DNA of 64,000 nt from Lachnospiraceae bacterium (GTDB lineage: Bacteria; Bacillota; Clostridia; Lachnospirales; Lachnospiraceae), in assembly GCA_017620255.1 (NCBI GenBank), contig JAFZQU010000022.1, positions 1-64,000 of the forward strand, read 5' to 3'. The notes under the pieces were generated by a model. The model ran no database searches and was not told the origin of the DNA. It saw only the letters and a list, made by a program, of their open reading frames with translations. Each line of letters starts with the position of its first letter. Position 1 is the stretch's first letter. Below are positions 28,716 through 37,759 of the stretch, in pieces. Made by a program: the position numbers and the translations under genes.

Positions 28716-29360
28716 ATGCCTCCGAAACCAAAATACACAAAAGACCAGCTGATAGATGTTGCAGTGGATATCATCCGCGCAGACGGGATCAAGGCGATCA
28801 CGGCACAGTCGCTGGCTGCAAAACTTCATGTAACTCCGCCTTCGGTATTTTCACATTTCAGTACCGTGGAGGATATCCGGGAAGCCGCCATTGAGAGGAC
28901 CCGTGAGATCTATGATACGTATGTCCAGAAAGGGCTGTCCATGAATCCGCCCTTTAAGGGATTTGCCATGCAGTTTGTACAGTTTGCGGTGGATGAACCC
29001 ATGCTGTTCCAGCTTTTGTTTGCCAGCCGGAAAGACGATCCCCGGTTCGAGGAATACAGTCTGATGGAAGGGCATACGGAATTTATCCTGAAGGCGATCC
29101 GTGACACGTTCCCGCTCACAGAGGAAGAATGCCAGGAACTGTATATCTATACGTCGATCTTTACACACGGGATCGCATCCATGACCGCGACAGGCGCCTG
29201 CCTGTTCTCGGAAGAGGAAACGGCGGAACTGCTCGGAAAATCCTGCCGCGGCTTTCTGATGGCCATTCATGCGCCGGAAGATGCGCATACGGACATGATC
29301 CCAAGGAGCGGCGGGCATGTTGACCGGATCGACGCCGCGAAGTACCTGCGTAGGAAGTAG
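28716..29360 (+). CDS. TetR/AcrR-family transcriptional regulator
   Basis: The 214-residue protein has an N-terminal TetR DNA-binding domain. The helix-turn-helix is about residues 28-50 (ITAQSLAAKLHVTPPSVFSH), followed by the family's FSTVEDIREAAIE. The C-terminal ligand/dimer domain contains FVQFAVDEPMLFQLLFAS, as in WHG-type TetR proteins. The ligand and targets are unknown. It sits between rmlD and a PAP2-like gene, all co-directional, so it may control the local polysaccharide genes; that is inference. Confidence 0.88.
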   Translation: MPPKPKYTKDQLIDVAVDIIRADGIKAITAQSLAAKLHVTPPSVFSHFSTVEDIREAAIERTREIYDTYVQKGLSMNPPFKGFAMQFVQFAVDEPMLFQLLFASRKDDPRFEEYSLMEGHTEFILKAIRDTFPLTEEECQELYIYTSIFTHGIASMTATGACLFSEEETAELLGKSCRGFLMAIHAPEDAHTDMIPRSGGHVDRIDAAKYLRRK

Positions 29361-29364
29361 TAAA

Positions 29365-29835
29365 ATGCAATACGTAACAGATCTGCTGAACAACCGGATC
29401 CTGATCATATCGGGAACCTCGTGGATCACGGCACAGATCATCAAAACGATCATTGACGTGATCATCAATAAAGAATTGAACCCGGAAAGACTGGTGGGAG
29501 CGGGTGGCATGCCAAGCTGCCATTCCGCGACCGTCTGTGCGCTGGCGACTTCCAGCGCCCTGACTTACGGCCTCCAGTCTTTTGAATTTGCCGTCTCCAC
29601 CCTGCTCGCCATCATTGTGATGTATGATGCGAGGGGCGTCAGAAGGGAAACCGGCAATCAGGCAGTCCTTTTAAACAACATCATGGAATATTTCAAGACT
29701 CAGGAAATACCGCAGTGGAAGCTCGAGTTCAATCAGGAAAAATTAAAAGAGCTCATCGGACACACCCCACTGCAGGTGGTCGTCGGAGCTCTTCTTGGGA
29801 TCGGTATCGCATTTTTCATGTGCTCTTTCTTATAA
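29365..29835 (+). CDS. Divergent PAP2-family (DUF212/YuiD-like) membrane protein
   Basis: The 156-residue protein from ATG 29365 has about four membrane helices and the family motifs [15 protein letters not shown] near residue 50 and [19 protein letters not shown] near 86, which retain acid-phosphatase-like His, Asp and Arg residues. Relatives are annotated as divergent PAP2 proteins and may act on polyprenyl phosphates; activity is unproven. The upstream in-frame ATG at 29317 lies inside the TetR gene, and AGGAAG before 29365 supports the shorter start. Its stop overlaps the stop region of fcl on the other strand by 6 bases. Confidence 0.85.
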   Translation: MQYVTDLLNNRILIISGTSWITAQIIKTIIDVIINKELNPERLVGAGGMPSCHSATVCALATSSALTYGLQSFEFAVSTLLAIIVMYDARGVRRETGNQAVLLNNIMEYFKTQEIPQWKLEFNQEKLKELIGHTPLQVVVGALLGIGIAFFMCSFL

Positions 29836-30771
29836 CTTGGCCTGATCGATGTTCTCCGTGAACCAGTCATAAGCCAGTTTCACGCCTTCTTCCAGGTCCA
29901 CTTTGTGTTTCCAGCCGAGAGAATGCAGATAATTCACATCCGTCAGTTTGCGGGGCGTTCCGTCCGGCATATCGGCGTTCCATACGATGTCGCCTTCATA
30001 ACCGACGATCCGTTTGACTGTTTCAGCCAGCTCACGGATCGTTACTTCTTTTCCGGTACCGATGTTCACATGGGTCAGACCGCTGTAGTTTTCCAGCAGG
30101 AAAACACATGCATCGGCCATATCATCCACATAGAGGAATTCACGCAGCGGCTTTCCGCTTCCCCACAGTTCCACATGGTCTGCTTTATTGACCTTGGCTT
30201 CGTGGAATTTACGGATCATCGCGGGCATGACGTGTGAATTGTTCAGGTCATAATTATCGTGCGGCCCGTACAGGTTTGTGGGCATGCAGCTGATAAAATC
30301 ATCCCCGTACTGCATCTTAAAGAACTTACACATTTCAAGACCCGAGATCTTGGCGATGGCATAGGCTTCGTTCGTCACTTCCAGGGGGCCGGTCAAAAGC
30401 GCATCCTCCGGAATGGGCTGTGGCGCCATACGCGGATAGATGCAGGTGCTGCCGAGGAACAACAGTTTTTTCACCTGATGATCGTGTGCGCATTTGATCA
30501 CGTTGCACTGGATCTGCATATTGATATAGGCAAAATCAGCCGGCGTGGTATTGTTGGCGTTGATACCGCCGACTTTGGCAGCTGCCAGAACAACGTATTC
30601 CGGCTTTTCTTCTTCAAAGAAAGAGCGGACCGCCGCCTGATCGGTCAGATCGAGCTCTGCGTGCGTCCTTCCTATGATGTTTGTATATCCTTTGGACTGT
30701 AAGTTGCGTACGATGGCACTGCCGACAAGACCGCGGTGCCCCGCAACATAGATTTTGGCATCTTTATTCAT
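29830..30771 (-). CDS. fcl: GDP-L-fucose synthase
   Basis: Fcl (WcaG) epimerises and reduces GDP-4-keto-6-deoxymannose to GDP-L-fucose with NADPH. The 313-residue protein has [12 protein letters not shown] at residues 9-20, the SDR pair in [14 protein letters not shown] near 131-144, and [13 protein letters not shown] near 160, a strong family signature. It follows gmd by 28 bases on the minus strand, so the two form a two-gene operon for GDP-fucose. The gene converges on the PAP2-like gene with overlapping ends and no visible terminator. Confidence 0.95.
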   Translation of the reverse strand: MNKDAKIYVAGHRGLVGSAIVRNLQSKGYTNIIGRTHAELDLTDQAAVRSFFEEEKPEYVVLAAAKVGGINANNTTPADFAYINMQIQCNVIKCAHDHQVKKLLFLGSTCIYPRMAPQPIPEDALLTGPLEVTNEAYAIAKISGLEMCKFFKMQYGDDFISCMPTNLYGPHDNYDLNNSHVMPAMIRKFHEAKVNKADHVELWGSGKPLREFLYVDDMADACVFLLENYSGLTHVNIGTGKEVTIRELAETVKRIVGYEGDIVWNADMPDGTPRKLTDVNYLHSLGWKHKVDLEEGVKLAYDWFTENIDQAKL

Positions 30772-30799
30772 CTTAAGGTTCTCTTTTCTAGGAACCGGA

Positions 30800-31864
30800 C
30801 TACCGGTTTCTGTATTCCTCAGCGCTCATTCCGGCGATCGCCTTCATATCCGAGTCAACCATCATGGAAACCAGCTGCTGGAAGTTCACTTTCCGTTTCC
30901 AGCCGAGTTCCTTTTCGGCCTTCGAGCAGTCACCCCACAGGAATTCCACTTCGGCAGGTCTGAAATAGCGCGGATTGACATCCACGAGCAGGCGTCCGGT
31001 CTTGGTATCGTATCCTTTTTCGTCAACGCCGCTGCCCTTCCATTCGATCTCAACGCCGACCTCTTTGAACGCACATTCCACGAATTCGCGGACAGTATGT
31101 GTCTCGTTGGTGGCGAGCACGTAATCGCCCGGTTTATCCTGCTGCAGCATCCGCCACATACCTTCCACGTAATCACCGGCAAAGCCCCAGTCACGCTTGG
31201 CATTCAGGTTACCGAGAGAGAGTTTTTCGCGCTCATCGGCCATGATCGAGGCAACGGCCCTAGTGATCTTACGCGTTACGAAGGTTTCGCCGCGTCTCGG
31301 GGATTCGTGGTTGAACAGGATCCCGTTGCAGGCAAACAGTCCGTATGCCTCACGGTAGTTGACTGTGATCCAGTAAGCATACAGTTTTGCCGCACCGTAC
31401 GGACTCTTGGGATAGAAAGGCGTCTTTTCGCTCTGCGGTGCGGTCTCCGGCAGCCCGCCGAACAGTTCGGACGTGGAAGCCTGATAAAACCTGCAGTTTA
31501 CGCCGCTTTTTTTGATGGCGTCCAGAAGACGCAGCGTTCCGATACCCGTTGTTTCCGCGGTATATTCGGGAACCTCAAAGGATACGGCCACGTGAGACTG
31601 TGCGGCCAGATTATAGATCTCCGTCGGCTGAACCTGTTCGATCAGACGGTTTAAGTTACTGGAGTCGGTCAGATCCCCGTGATGCAGGAACATAGTCTTG
31701 TCACGGATATCCCTGTTGTAATATAAATGATCGATACGGTCGGTGCTGATCGTTGAGTGCCGGCGAATGATGCCGTGCACTTCATAGCCCTTTTCAAGCA
31801 GCAGGTCGGCAAGATAAGAACCGTCCTGTCCCGTGATACCGGTGATCAAAGCAACATTTTTCAT
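30800..31864 (-). CDS. gmd: GDP-mannose 4,6-dehydratase
   Basis: Gmd converts GDP-D-mannose to GDP-4-keto-6-deoxy-D-mannose, the substrate of Fcl downstream. The 354-residue protein has [18 protein letters not shown] at residues 5-22, the GDP-mannose loop RRHSTIST near 35, and the catalytic Tyr/Lys in [12 protein letters not shown] near 153, all typical. AAGGAG precedes its ATG on the minus strand. No mannose-1-phosphate guanylyltransferase is in the window, so GDP-mannose must come from elsewhere. Confidence 0.96.
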   Translation of the reverse strand: MKNVALITGITGQDGSYLADLLLEKGYEVHGIIRRHSTISTDRIDHLYYNRDIRDKTMFLHHGDLTDSSNLNRLIEQVQPTEIYNLAAQSHVAVSFEVPEYTAETTGIGTLRLLDAIKKSGVNCRFYQASTSELFGGLPETAPQSEKTPFYPKSPYGAAKLYAYWITVNYREAYGLFACNGILFNHESPRRGETFVTRKITRAVASIMADEREKLSLGNLNAKRDWGFAGDYVEGMWRMLQQDKPGDYVLATNETHTVREFVECAFKEVGVEIEWKGSGVDEKGYDTKTGRLLVDVNPRYFRPAEVEFLWGDCSKAEKELGWKRKVNFQQLVSMMVDSDMKAIAGMSAEEYRNR

Positions 31865-31908
31865 GTGTATTCTCCTTTTTCAGATCTTGTAAATGGATCT
31901 ACATACTT

Positions 31909-31938
31909 TATATATCATAACACATCCGGCAATGTTAA
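31909..31938 (-). promoter_or_regulatory. Promoter for gmd-fcl
   Basis: On the minus strand TTAACA (31938-31933) and TATATA (31914-31909) are 18 bases apart, and the -10 is preceded by TGA, an extended -10. The leader to the gmd ATG would be about 38 bases. Confidence 0.6.
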
Positions 31939-31973
31939 AAAACAGGAAAAAAATTTATTATGCATATGATCTA

Positions 31974-31982
31974 TGCTATAAT
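31974..31982 (+). promoter_or_regulatory. Extended -10 box before the 32000 gene
   Basis: TGCTATAAT at 31974-31982 is a perfect extended -10 with no good -35. A start near 31989 would place the ribosome site CGGAG (31988-31992) at the very 5' end of the mRNA, so the leader would be only about 11 bases. Confidence 0.5.
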
Positions 31983-31999
31983 GGGAACGGAGCAAAATC

Positions 32000-32638
32000 A
32001 TGCGGGAAATCATATCCAGTTTTTTTGCCGCGTACGGAACGGCGTTCGGGAGAGGGAAACTTATTCCGCTGTTTCTCGTGGCATTGATCGTATTGATCGC
32101 CATAGAAAAAAAGAGCAGGAGCAGAGTGAATCCGCTCCTATTTGTGTTGTCCGTATGGACCGGGATCTCCTACGCCTTTGTACGCCTGTTTGAACGGCTT
32201 TCCAAGAGGTGGGAAAAGGTATTCGTTGCCGTACTGCTTCTGGTGCTGGTCATCTTTTCGGGCACCCTGATCTGGATGTCTCCCATCCATGAGACGGGCG
32301 AGGCGCGTGCACAGAGAGAAGCAGGCTACCGGGAAGTCTTTGAAACGATCCTTCAGGCGGATCCGCAGGCAAAGGTGATCGCGGAACCGGATATCATGCC
32401 GTATTTTAATGCCTATTCCCCTGACTTTACACCACTGTATGAGGCGGAAGACATTCTCTCGGTACAAAATCCCGATTTTGAGAAACTCGGACGCGTATGC
32501 CGGAAAGAGGGGCGTTTTTTTGCCGTGATCGACAAGGAGGATACGTGGCCCGAGAAAATGTATGAGAATGATTTTGACTTAATGACCACGATCGGTCACT
32601 ATGATATTTACGTATTCAGCGGAGGTGCTCATGAGTAA
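32000..32638 (+). CDS. Unknown membrane-anchored protein with C-terminal extracytoplasmic domain
   Basis: A 212-residue protein with three membrane segments (about 22-37, 45-62 and 73-92) and a C-terminal soluble domain of about 115 residues. The soluble part has ILQADPQAKVIAEPDIMPY near 116 and ends GHYDIYVFSGGAHE. The layout matches the C-terminal half of the protein at 34652, which also has a last helix followed by a similar domain (IHADADDVYSKAFL, then a final beta strand). I do not know a function. It overlaps the next gene by 8 bases. Confidence 0.65.
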   Translation: MREIISSFFAAYGTAFGRGKLIPLFLVALIVLIAIEKKSRSRVNPLLFVLSVWTGISYAFVRLFERLSKRWEKVFVAVLLLVLVIFSGTLIWMSPIHETGEARAQREAGYREVFETILQADPQAKVIAEPDIMPYFNAYSPDFTPLYEAEDILSVQNPDFEKLGRVCRKEGRFFAVIDKEDTWPEKMYENDFDLMTTIGHYDIYVFSGGAHE

Positions 32639-33575
32639 GCGTTTCCGGCTGATCCCGTGGATTCTTTGCATACTGTTTATCGCGGCCCAGACGGTGATCG
32701 CGGCTTTCTATACGGTTCCTGACACTGCATCTGTGGGATACCTGAAAGACGCGTCGCAGGTGGCGTATGCAGGCGGCTTTGTGTTTACGTCGCCGCTCAT
32801 GAGCCTTTGGGGTCTCCTTTGCAGGCTGTTTCATGTGAGCGTACTCACCTTTGCGCTGCATGTTCTGCCGTTTGTGCTGATCCCCGCCTGTTACGGCGCT
32901 TATGTTTTTGCCATCCTGTCGCTCCCGGATGCACGGGACAGGGGCGGATGGATGCTGTTTGTTGTCTGCATGCTGCATCTGTTCGGATATCAGGCAGATG
33001 CTTTTTCACCATTCACGCTGTTGCTTGGATGGTATACCGGCTACGCACTGATCCTGCATCTGATCGCACCGCTTCTTTTGGGAGTGATGATCCGCGTGGC
33101 ACTGAGTCGGAAAGAAGAGACGGAGCAGGATTTAACTGCGGCCGGACCGGAGGATGAAGATATGAAACATAAATACCTGAATGTCAGAAATCTGGCGATC
33201 GTTTTTGTACTGTTTGCCGTGCTGGCAGCCGCAGCGCTGTTCGTACTGAACAGGAAGATCAACAATCTGCACGCTGCAACGGAAAACCTGCAGAGATCCA
33301 TAGCGGAAAAAGGAGATCTGATAGAGTTTCGCGGGAAAAAGGGCGACGTGCTCAAAGGGTATGTCCTGAACGGATCCGACGGAGGCGTTTCCGTTGTGTT
33401 TGGAGGGGATGAGGAAGACGGTCCGGCGCTGGCGGAACTGCTTGGCGGTTTGGGAAACCGGGTTGATTCCTGGTATGTGAAAGAAGGGGAAGACGGTGCC
33501 CTTAACTATTGCAGAAAACAGGGGATCGCCGTTTCACATGTATATGTTTTGGAGGGAATGAGGGAGCTTCCATGA
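32631..33575 (+). CDS. Unknown polytopic membrane protein with C-terminal soluble domain
   Basis: From ATG 32631, overlapping the previous stop, the product is 314 residues. It has about five membrane segments in the first 160 residues, a charged linker (EETEQDLTAAGPEDEDMKHK), a further helix near 190-207, a short coiled stretch (NNLHAATENLQRSI) and a soluble domain of about 80 residues (VLNGSDGGVSVVFGGDEEDG). No family is recognised. It forms an ATGA-type overlap with the next gene, so the genes from 32000 onward are translationally coupled, most likely as parts of one membrane system serving the surface polysaccharide locus. Confidence 0.65.
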   Translation: MSKRFRLIPWILCILFIAAQTVIAAFYTVPDTASVGYLKDASQVAYAGGFVFTSPLMSLWGLLCRLFHVSVLTFALHVLPFVLIPACYGAYVFAILSLPDARDRGGWMLFVVCMLHLFGYQADAFSPFTLLLGWYTGYALILHLIAPLLLGVMIRVALSRKEETEQDLTAAGPEDEDMKHKYLNVRNLAIVFVLFAVLAAAALFVLNRKINNLHAATENLQRSIAEKGDLIEFRGKKGDVLKGYVLNGSDGGVSVVFGGDEEDGPALAELLGGLGNRVDSWYVKEGEDGALNYCRKQGIAVSHVYVLEGMRELP

Positions 33576-34642
33576 TGCCGGTCTTAACGGTCATAATCGG
33601 CGTGATCGCAAATTTCATCATCTATCTTGCGTTCGGATCGCTGCTGACAAAAAACAAAAACGGGGAAATACAGCTGGCTCTTGCGCTGCCGGTAGGCTTT
33701 TTTGCGTATTACAGCCTGTTTTTCTTTGTGTGCATTCCCGTTATGAAATGGTTCCGGCCGCTGTCCCTGCTGACGGCGATCTGGGTTCCCATCGTGGCTG
33801 TGATCGTTCTGGTCTCGCTGATCCTGAACGGACGCGCCCTGTATGAAAAGGGCAGGGAGCTGTTTGCGCGCATCCGGAAGGACCCGTTGACGGCCCTGCT
33901 GTTGGTCGCGATCGTTGCCGTACAGATCTTTATCGTCACGACTTCCTATAACTTTACGCTGGATGCTTCCTACTATGTGGCGGGTGTTGCGACCAACGTG
34001 GACACCAACATGATCAATGTCTACGATCCTTTTACCGGCGCGTGGCAGGACCATTTTGAGATGCGCTATTTCTTTGCGACCTATCCGGTCTCGGACGCGG
34101 TGGTCTGCCAGTTGACGCATATCCCGGCACTCGTGCAGACAAAATCGATCATGGCGAGTGTGGTGATCCTGCTCACAAATCTGGTCTATTACCTGATCGC
34201 GGGACTTCTGTTTGAAGGAAAAGAGAGGGCGCGTGTCCTGATGCTTGCCTTCATGCTTTTCATGAACCTGATGTTCATCACGATCTATACGCCGTCCCTC
34301 TTCCTGTTTACAAGAACCTATGAAGGAAAAGCGATCGTGGGCAATCTGTCCATCATCACGATCCTGTATTTCTTCATTCTGCTCGTCAAAGACAAAAAAC
34401 CGCGCATGTACTGGCTGCTGCTGTTTTTGGTCTGCTTTGGCTCCACGACCGTTTCTTCCACGGCCAATATGCTGATCCCGGCGGAACTGTCCATCCTGTT
34501 TCTGCCGGACATGCTCATGAAAAAACGGTTCAGGGAACTGATCCCCTATGCGCTCTGCATTCTGCCGGGGATCCTGCTGGCCCTGACTTTTGTTGCGTAT
34601 GTGAAAGGAAAGTTTGTCTTTTATACATATCCCGTGTGGTAG
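33572..34642 (+). CDS. GT-C-like polytopic membrane protein, N-terminal part of an amber-split frame
   Basis: A 356-residue protein from ATG 33572 (ATGA overlap with the previous stop) with about nine membrane segments. The loop after segment four reads YNFTLDASYYVAGVATNVDT (about residues 126-145), an acidic extracytoplasmic loop as in GT-C glycosyltransferases. The frame ends at TAG 34640-34642 directly after a membrane segment (FYTYPVW). The same frame resumes three codons later as the next gene, so this may be the front half of one 648-residue protein. Either half could still function separately. Confidence 0.65.
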   Translation: MMPVLTVIIGVIANFIIYLAFGSLLTKNKNGEIQLALALPVGFFAYYSLFFFVCIPVMKWFRPLSLLTAIWVPIVAVIVLVSLILNGRALYEKGRELFARIRKDPLTALLLVAIVAVQIFIVTTSYNFTLDASYYVAGVATNVDTNMINVYDPFTGAWQDHFEMRYFFATYPVSDAVVCQLTHIPALVQTKSIMASVVILLTNLVYYLIAGLLFEGKERARVLMLAFMLFMNLMFITIYTPSLFLFTRTYEGKAIVGNLSIITILYFFILLVKDKKPRMYWLLLFLVCFGSTTVSSTANMLIPAELSILFLPDMLMKKRFRELIPYALCILPGILLALTFVAYVKGKFVFYTYPVW

Positions 34643-34651
34643 GGTGACTTT

Positions 34652-35518
34652 ATGACAGTTTTGAACGTGGCCGAACAGGGATTGAAATACCTTTTCGCCT
34701 GCCTGAATCTTTATACCGAGAACTGTGCATTCCCGATGCTGTATTTTGCGGCACTGATCTTTTTGTGTGTCAGGGGGAACGAAGAGGAACGAAGACTCTT
34801 TCTGCCCGGCGCCGTTGTGATGCTGCTTACGATCTATAACCCCGTATCGCCGGTCATCCTGATGCACTTTTTTGATGTCAACAGCGAGTATTACCGCTTT
34901 TTCTGGATCACGCCGGTCATTGTCCTTGTGCCGTATGTTTCGGCCAGGCTGATCCTTATGCAGGAAACGGGCAAAGGCAAAGCGGTATTTGCGATCCTTC
35001 TGGCACTCCTCTTTGTCTTATCCGGCAATTTCCTCTATGCGAACGGGTATGAACGGGCGGAAAACGGGTACAAGATGCCTGCGGAGCTCATCGAGATCTC
35101 CGGGATCATCCATGCGGATGCGGACGATGTGTATTCCAAGGCTTTTCTGGAATATGACTACAATATGCAGATGCGCCAGTACGATCCGAAGATCCTGCTG
35201 ACGATCGACCGCGAAGATTACATGAATGCGAACCAGTATGATTATTCTCCCGAGATGCTTGAAGACGAAGATCATCCGCAGTACCGGATCCTCGCGGCGC
35301 TCGTACGCTTTCAGGATGTGGAGCCCGGGAAATTTGCCGAGGCGCTTGAGAAGACGCATACGGAATATGTGGTGCTGAACAAAGCACACCCGATGCTTTC
35401 CTACCTGTCTGAAGCGGGACTCAGGCAGATCGGTGAAACAGGGGAGCGCGTGGTATATAAATATGACCTGGCAGAGCCTTATCACTTTGAACTGGTCGAT
35501 TATTCGGTGGTTTACTGA
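34652..35518 (+). CDS. Membrane protein with C-terminal extracytoplasmic domain, C-terminal part of the amber-split frame
   Basis: The 288-residue product has about four membrane segments in the first 135 residues and a soluble domain of about 150 residues (EISGIIHADADDVYSKAF to the end). It is in the same frame as the gene before it, separated by TAG GGT GAC TTT. The start has only a modest ribosome site (AGGGTG). The C-terminal domain resembles that of the 32000 gene in layout. Function is unknown; together with the upstream part it would look like a GT-C enzyme with an extra domain. Confidence 0.6.
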   Translation: MTVLNVAEQGLKYLFACLNLYTENCAFPMLYFAALIFLCVRGNEEERRLFLPGAVVMLLTIYNPVSPVILMHFFDVNSEYYRFFWITPVIVLVPYVSARLILMQETGKGKAVFAILLALLFVLSGNFLYANGYERAENGYKMPAELIEISGIIHADADDVYSKAFLEYDYNMQMRQYDPKILLTIDREDYMNANQYDYSPEMLEDEDHPQYRILAALVRFQDVEPGKFAEALEKTHTEYVVLNKAHPMLSYLSEAGLRQIGETGERVVYKYDLAEPYHFELVDYSVVY

Positions 35519-35520
35519 CA

Positions 35521-36381
35521 ATGAAACTGACGGTTTTTACACCCACCTACAACAGAAGAGAACTGCTGGCAAAAGCATATGAGAGCCTGTGCATGCAGAC
35601 GGACAGATCGTTTGTCTGGCTGATCGTGGATGACGGATCGGACGATGATACGGAAAGTCTCGTAAAAGAGTGGATCCGGGAGCATAAGATCGAGATCCGT
35701 TATGACTATTGCAAAAACGGCGGCAAGATGCGTGCGCACAACAGGGGCGTTGCCCTGTGCGACACGGAATGGTTTTTGTGCCTGGACTCCGATGACATAT
35801 TGGTTCCGACAGCGGTTGAACAGATCCTTGCATGTGAATCTTATCTGAAGGATGAGAAGGTGGCCGGGATCGTGGCGCATAAAGGCAGAAGCGAAACGGA
35901 GACACTGTATGACGCCGCATTTCCCGCAAGCGGCTATTCGACGCTGTACGGGCTGTATCTGAAAGGGTTTCGCGGGGAAACAACCCTCGTATTCAAAACG
36001 GAGATCCTCCGCGCCTATCCGTTTCCCGAGATCGCAGGCGAAAAATACGTGCCTGAGGACTATATTTATGATAAAATAGATGAAAACCATGTTCTTTATA
36101 TCCTCCCGGAGATCTTAACGGTTTGCGAACTGGTCTCGGAAGGGTACACGGACCGCCTGAAACAGATCAGGGATGAGAATCCGCGCGCATGGTTTTTATA
36201 CTATGAACAGAGAGCAAGGATCACCCCGGTCTCTTTTCGCAAATGGAAATATCTGGGGTATTATATCCGCTATGCAAAGAGATGTCACGAACCGCTTATG
36301 AAAAACGGCGCGATATCTCCGGTTTTTGTGCTTACCGCCTATCCGGCTGCATGGTTTCTGAAGTGGACAGGAAGGGCTTAG
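35521..36381 (+). CDS. Family 2 glycosyltransferase
   Basis: A 286-residue GT-A enzyme starting MKLTVFTPTYNRRELL, with VDDGSDDDTESLV near residue 37 and the DxD-like motif LCLDSDDILVP near 86-96. It starts 3 bases after the previous stop and opens polysaccharide block A. The region near 170-190 (YVPEDYIYDKI) carries the acidic residues expected for the catalytic base. The donor and acceptor sugars are unknown. Confidence 0.9.
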   Translation: MKLTVFTPTYNRRELLAKAYESLCMQTDRSFVWLIVDDGSDDDTESLVKEWIREHKIEIRYDYCKNGGKMRAHNRGVALCDTEWFLCLDSDDILVPTAVEQILACESYLKDEKVAGIVAHKGRSETETLYDAAFPASGYSTLYGLYLKGFRGETTLVFKTEILRAYPFPEIAGEKYVPEDYIYDKIDENHVLYILPEILTVCELVSEGYTDRLKQIRDENPRAWFLYYEQRARITPVSFRKWKYLGYYIRYAKRCHEPLMKNGAISPVFVLTAYPAAWFLKWTGRA

Positions 36382-36385
36382 GGCG

Positions 36386-37759
36386 TTGAACAGGGAACAG
36401 GCAAAAAAACGCATATACGGCTTTTTGATGGCATTTCTGATCGTTGCCATAGAGACGGCGATCGTGACTTTTGTATGGGTGAACTACTATAACACCGAAC
36501 TGCCCAAAGCATATTACTTCTGGGGCCATGTATTTATCGCAACGGTATATATGGTCCTGCTTTTCTTTACTTCCGCCATGTACGGCGGGCTGAAGATCGG
36601 CTCCTACCGGATGCTGGAACTGATGTTTTCCCAGTCCATCGCAACGGTCATCACCAATCTGATCTTCTACGCCATCATCTCCCTTTTGGCTTATCATTTT
36701 CCCACGCCCCTGCCTCTGATCCTCGGCACCCTGCTGCAGGGTATTCTGATCGGCGGCTGGATCGTGGTCGCCACCTATATTTTCCGCAGTTTATTCCCGC
36801 CGCTGGATGTTCTGCTGATCTATGACGGCCTGCATAAGGATATGTTTGTGGAAAAAGTCAAGACCAGACGGCACCAGTTTTCCATCAACGAATCCCTGCG
36901 CGCGAATGTTCCTTTCGAGGAGATCTGCGCGGCTGTTGACAGACATGCCGGTGTCATGCTCTGGGACGTGTCAACACGCGACCGCAATCAGATCTTTAAA
37001 TACTGCTATGAGCGGTCGGTGGAGATCTATGTGATGCCCAAGATCATGGATATCATCCTGCGGGGTGCGCAGCCCCTGCACTTTTTCGATACACCCCTGC
37101 TGCTGACAAAGAGTTCTCCCATCGAAGCGGAGCAGCTTTTCATCAAACGCGCGTTTGACATTCTTTTTTCGCTGCTGCTGATCGTGATCACGTCTCCGTT
37201 CATGCTGCTGACGGCACTCGCGGTCAAGTGCTATGACGGGGGTCCCGTTTTCTACAGGCAGATCCGCTGCACACGCGATGATAAGGAATTCAGGATCGTC
37301 AAATTCAGAAGTATGATCGTCGGAGCGGAAAAAGACGGAAGGGCAAGACTCGCATCGCAGCACGACGACAGGATCACGCCGGTCGGCAGACTGATCCGCA
37401 AGATCCGTCTTGATGAGCTGCCGCAGCTCTTCAATGTGCTGTCCGGCTCCATGTCCTTTGTCGGCCCGCGGCCCGAGCGGCCGGAACTCATCCGGAAGTA
37501 TACGGAGGATATGCCGGAGTTCCGGTACCGCACCAAAGTCAAAGCAGGACTTACAGGATATGCGCAGGTCTACGGCAAATACAACACCAGACCGAATGAC
37601 AAGCTGAAGCTTGATCTGTACTATATCGAGAATTTCTCCGTGTGGCTGGATCTGGCACTGATCATCCAGACCGTGAAGATCATCTTCAAACCGGAAAGCA
37701 CGGAAGGCGTAGCGGCCGGAAATATCACACCGATAGAGAGGGAAGAGGGGCATGAATGA
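36386..37759 (+). CDS. Polytopic initiating sugar transferase (polyprenyl glycosylphosphotransferase, WbaP/CpsE type)
   Basis: This 457-residue enzyme would start glycan assembly by transferring a sugar phosphate from a UDP-sugar to undecaprenyl phosphate. The N-terminal 130 residues hold about four membrane helices, followed by a Rossmann-like middle domain. The C-terminal bacterial sugar transferase domain (about 255-445) has KRAFDILFSLLLIVI, YRQIRCTRDDKEF, the catalytic DE in IRLDELPQLFNVLSG and SFVGPRPERPE. The start is TTG at 36386 with AGGGCG just before; an ATG at 36428 is possible but would cut the first helix. It is the first of two initiating enzymes in the locus. Confidence 0.92.
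   Translation: MNREQAKKRIYGFLMAFLIVAIETAIVTFVWVNYYNTELPKAYYFWGHVFIATVYMVLLFFTSAMYGGLKIGSYRMLELMFSQSIATVITNLIFYAIISLLAYHFPTPLPLILGTLLQGILIGGWIVVATYIFRSLFPPLDVLLIYDGLHKDMFVEKVKTRRHQFSINESLRANVPFEEICAAVDRHAGVMLWDVSTRDRNQIFKYCYERSVEIYVMPKIMDIILRGAQPLHFFDTPLLLTKSSPIEAEQLFIKRAFDILFSLLLIVITSPFMLLTALAVKCYDGGPVFYRQIRCTRDDKEFRIVKFRSMIVGAEKDGRARLASQHDDRITPVGRLIRKIRLDELPQLFNVLSGSMSFVGPRPERPELIRKYTEDMPEFRYRTKVKAGLTGYAQVYGKYNTRPNDKLKLDLYYIENFSVWLDLALIIQTVKIIFKPESTEGVAAGNITPIEREEGHE

Noticed and set aside
33584-34867. Open frame of 427 codons antisense to the amber-split membrane protein
   Set aside because: Very rich in His, Gln, Asp and Arg, which is the mirror of hydrophobic codons on the plus strand. 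It does span the amber codon, but this has no bearing on the sense reading.
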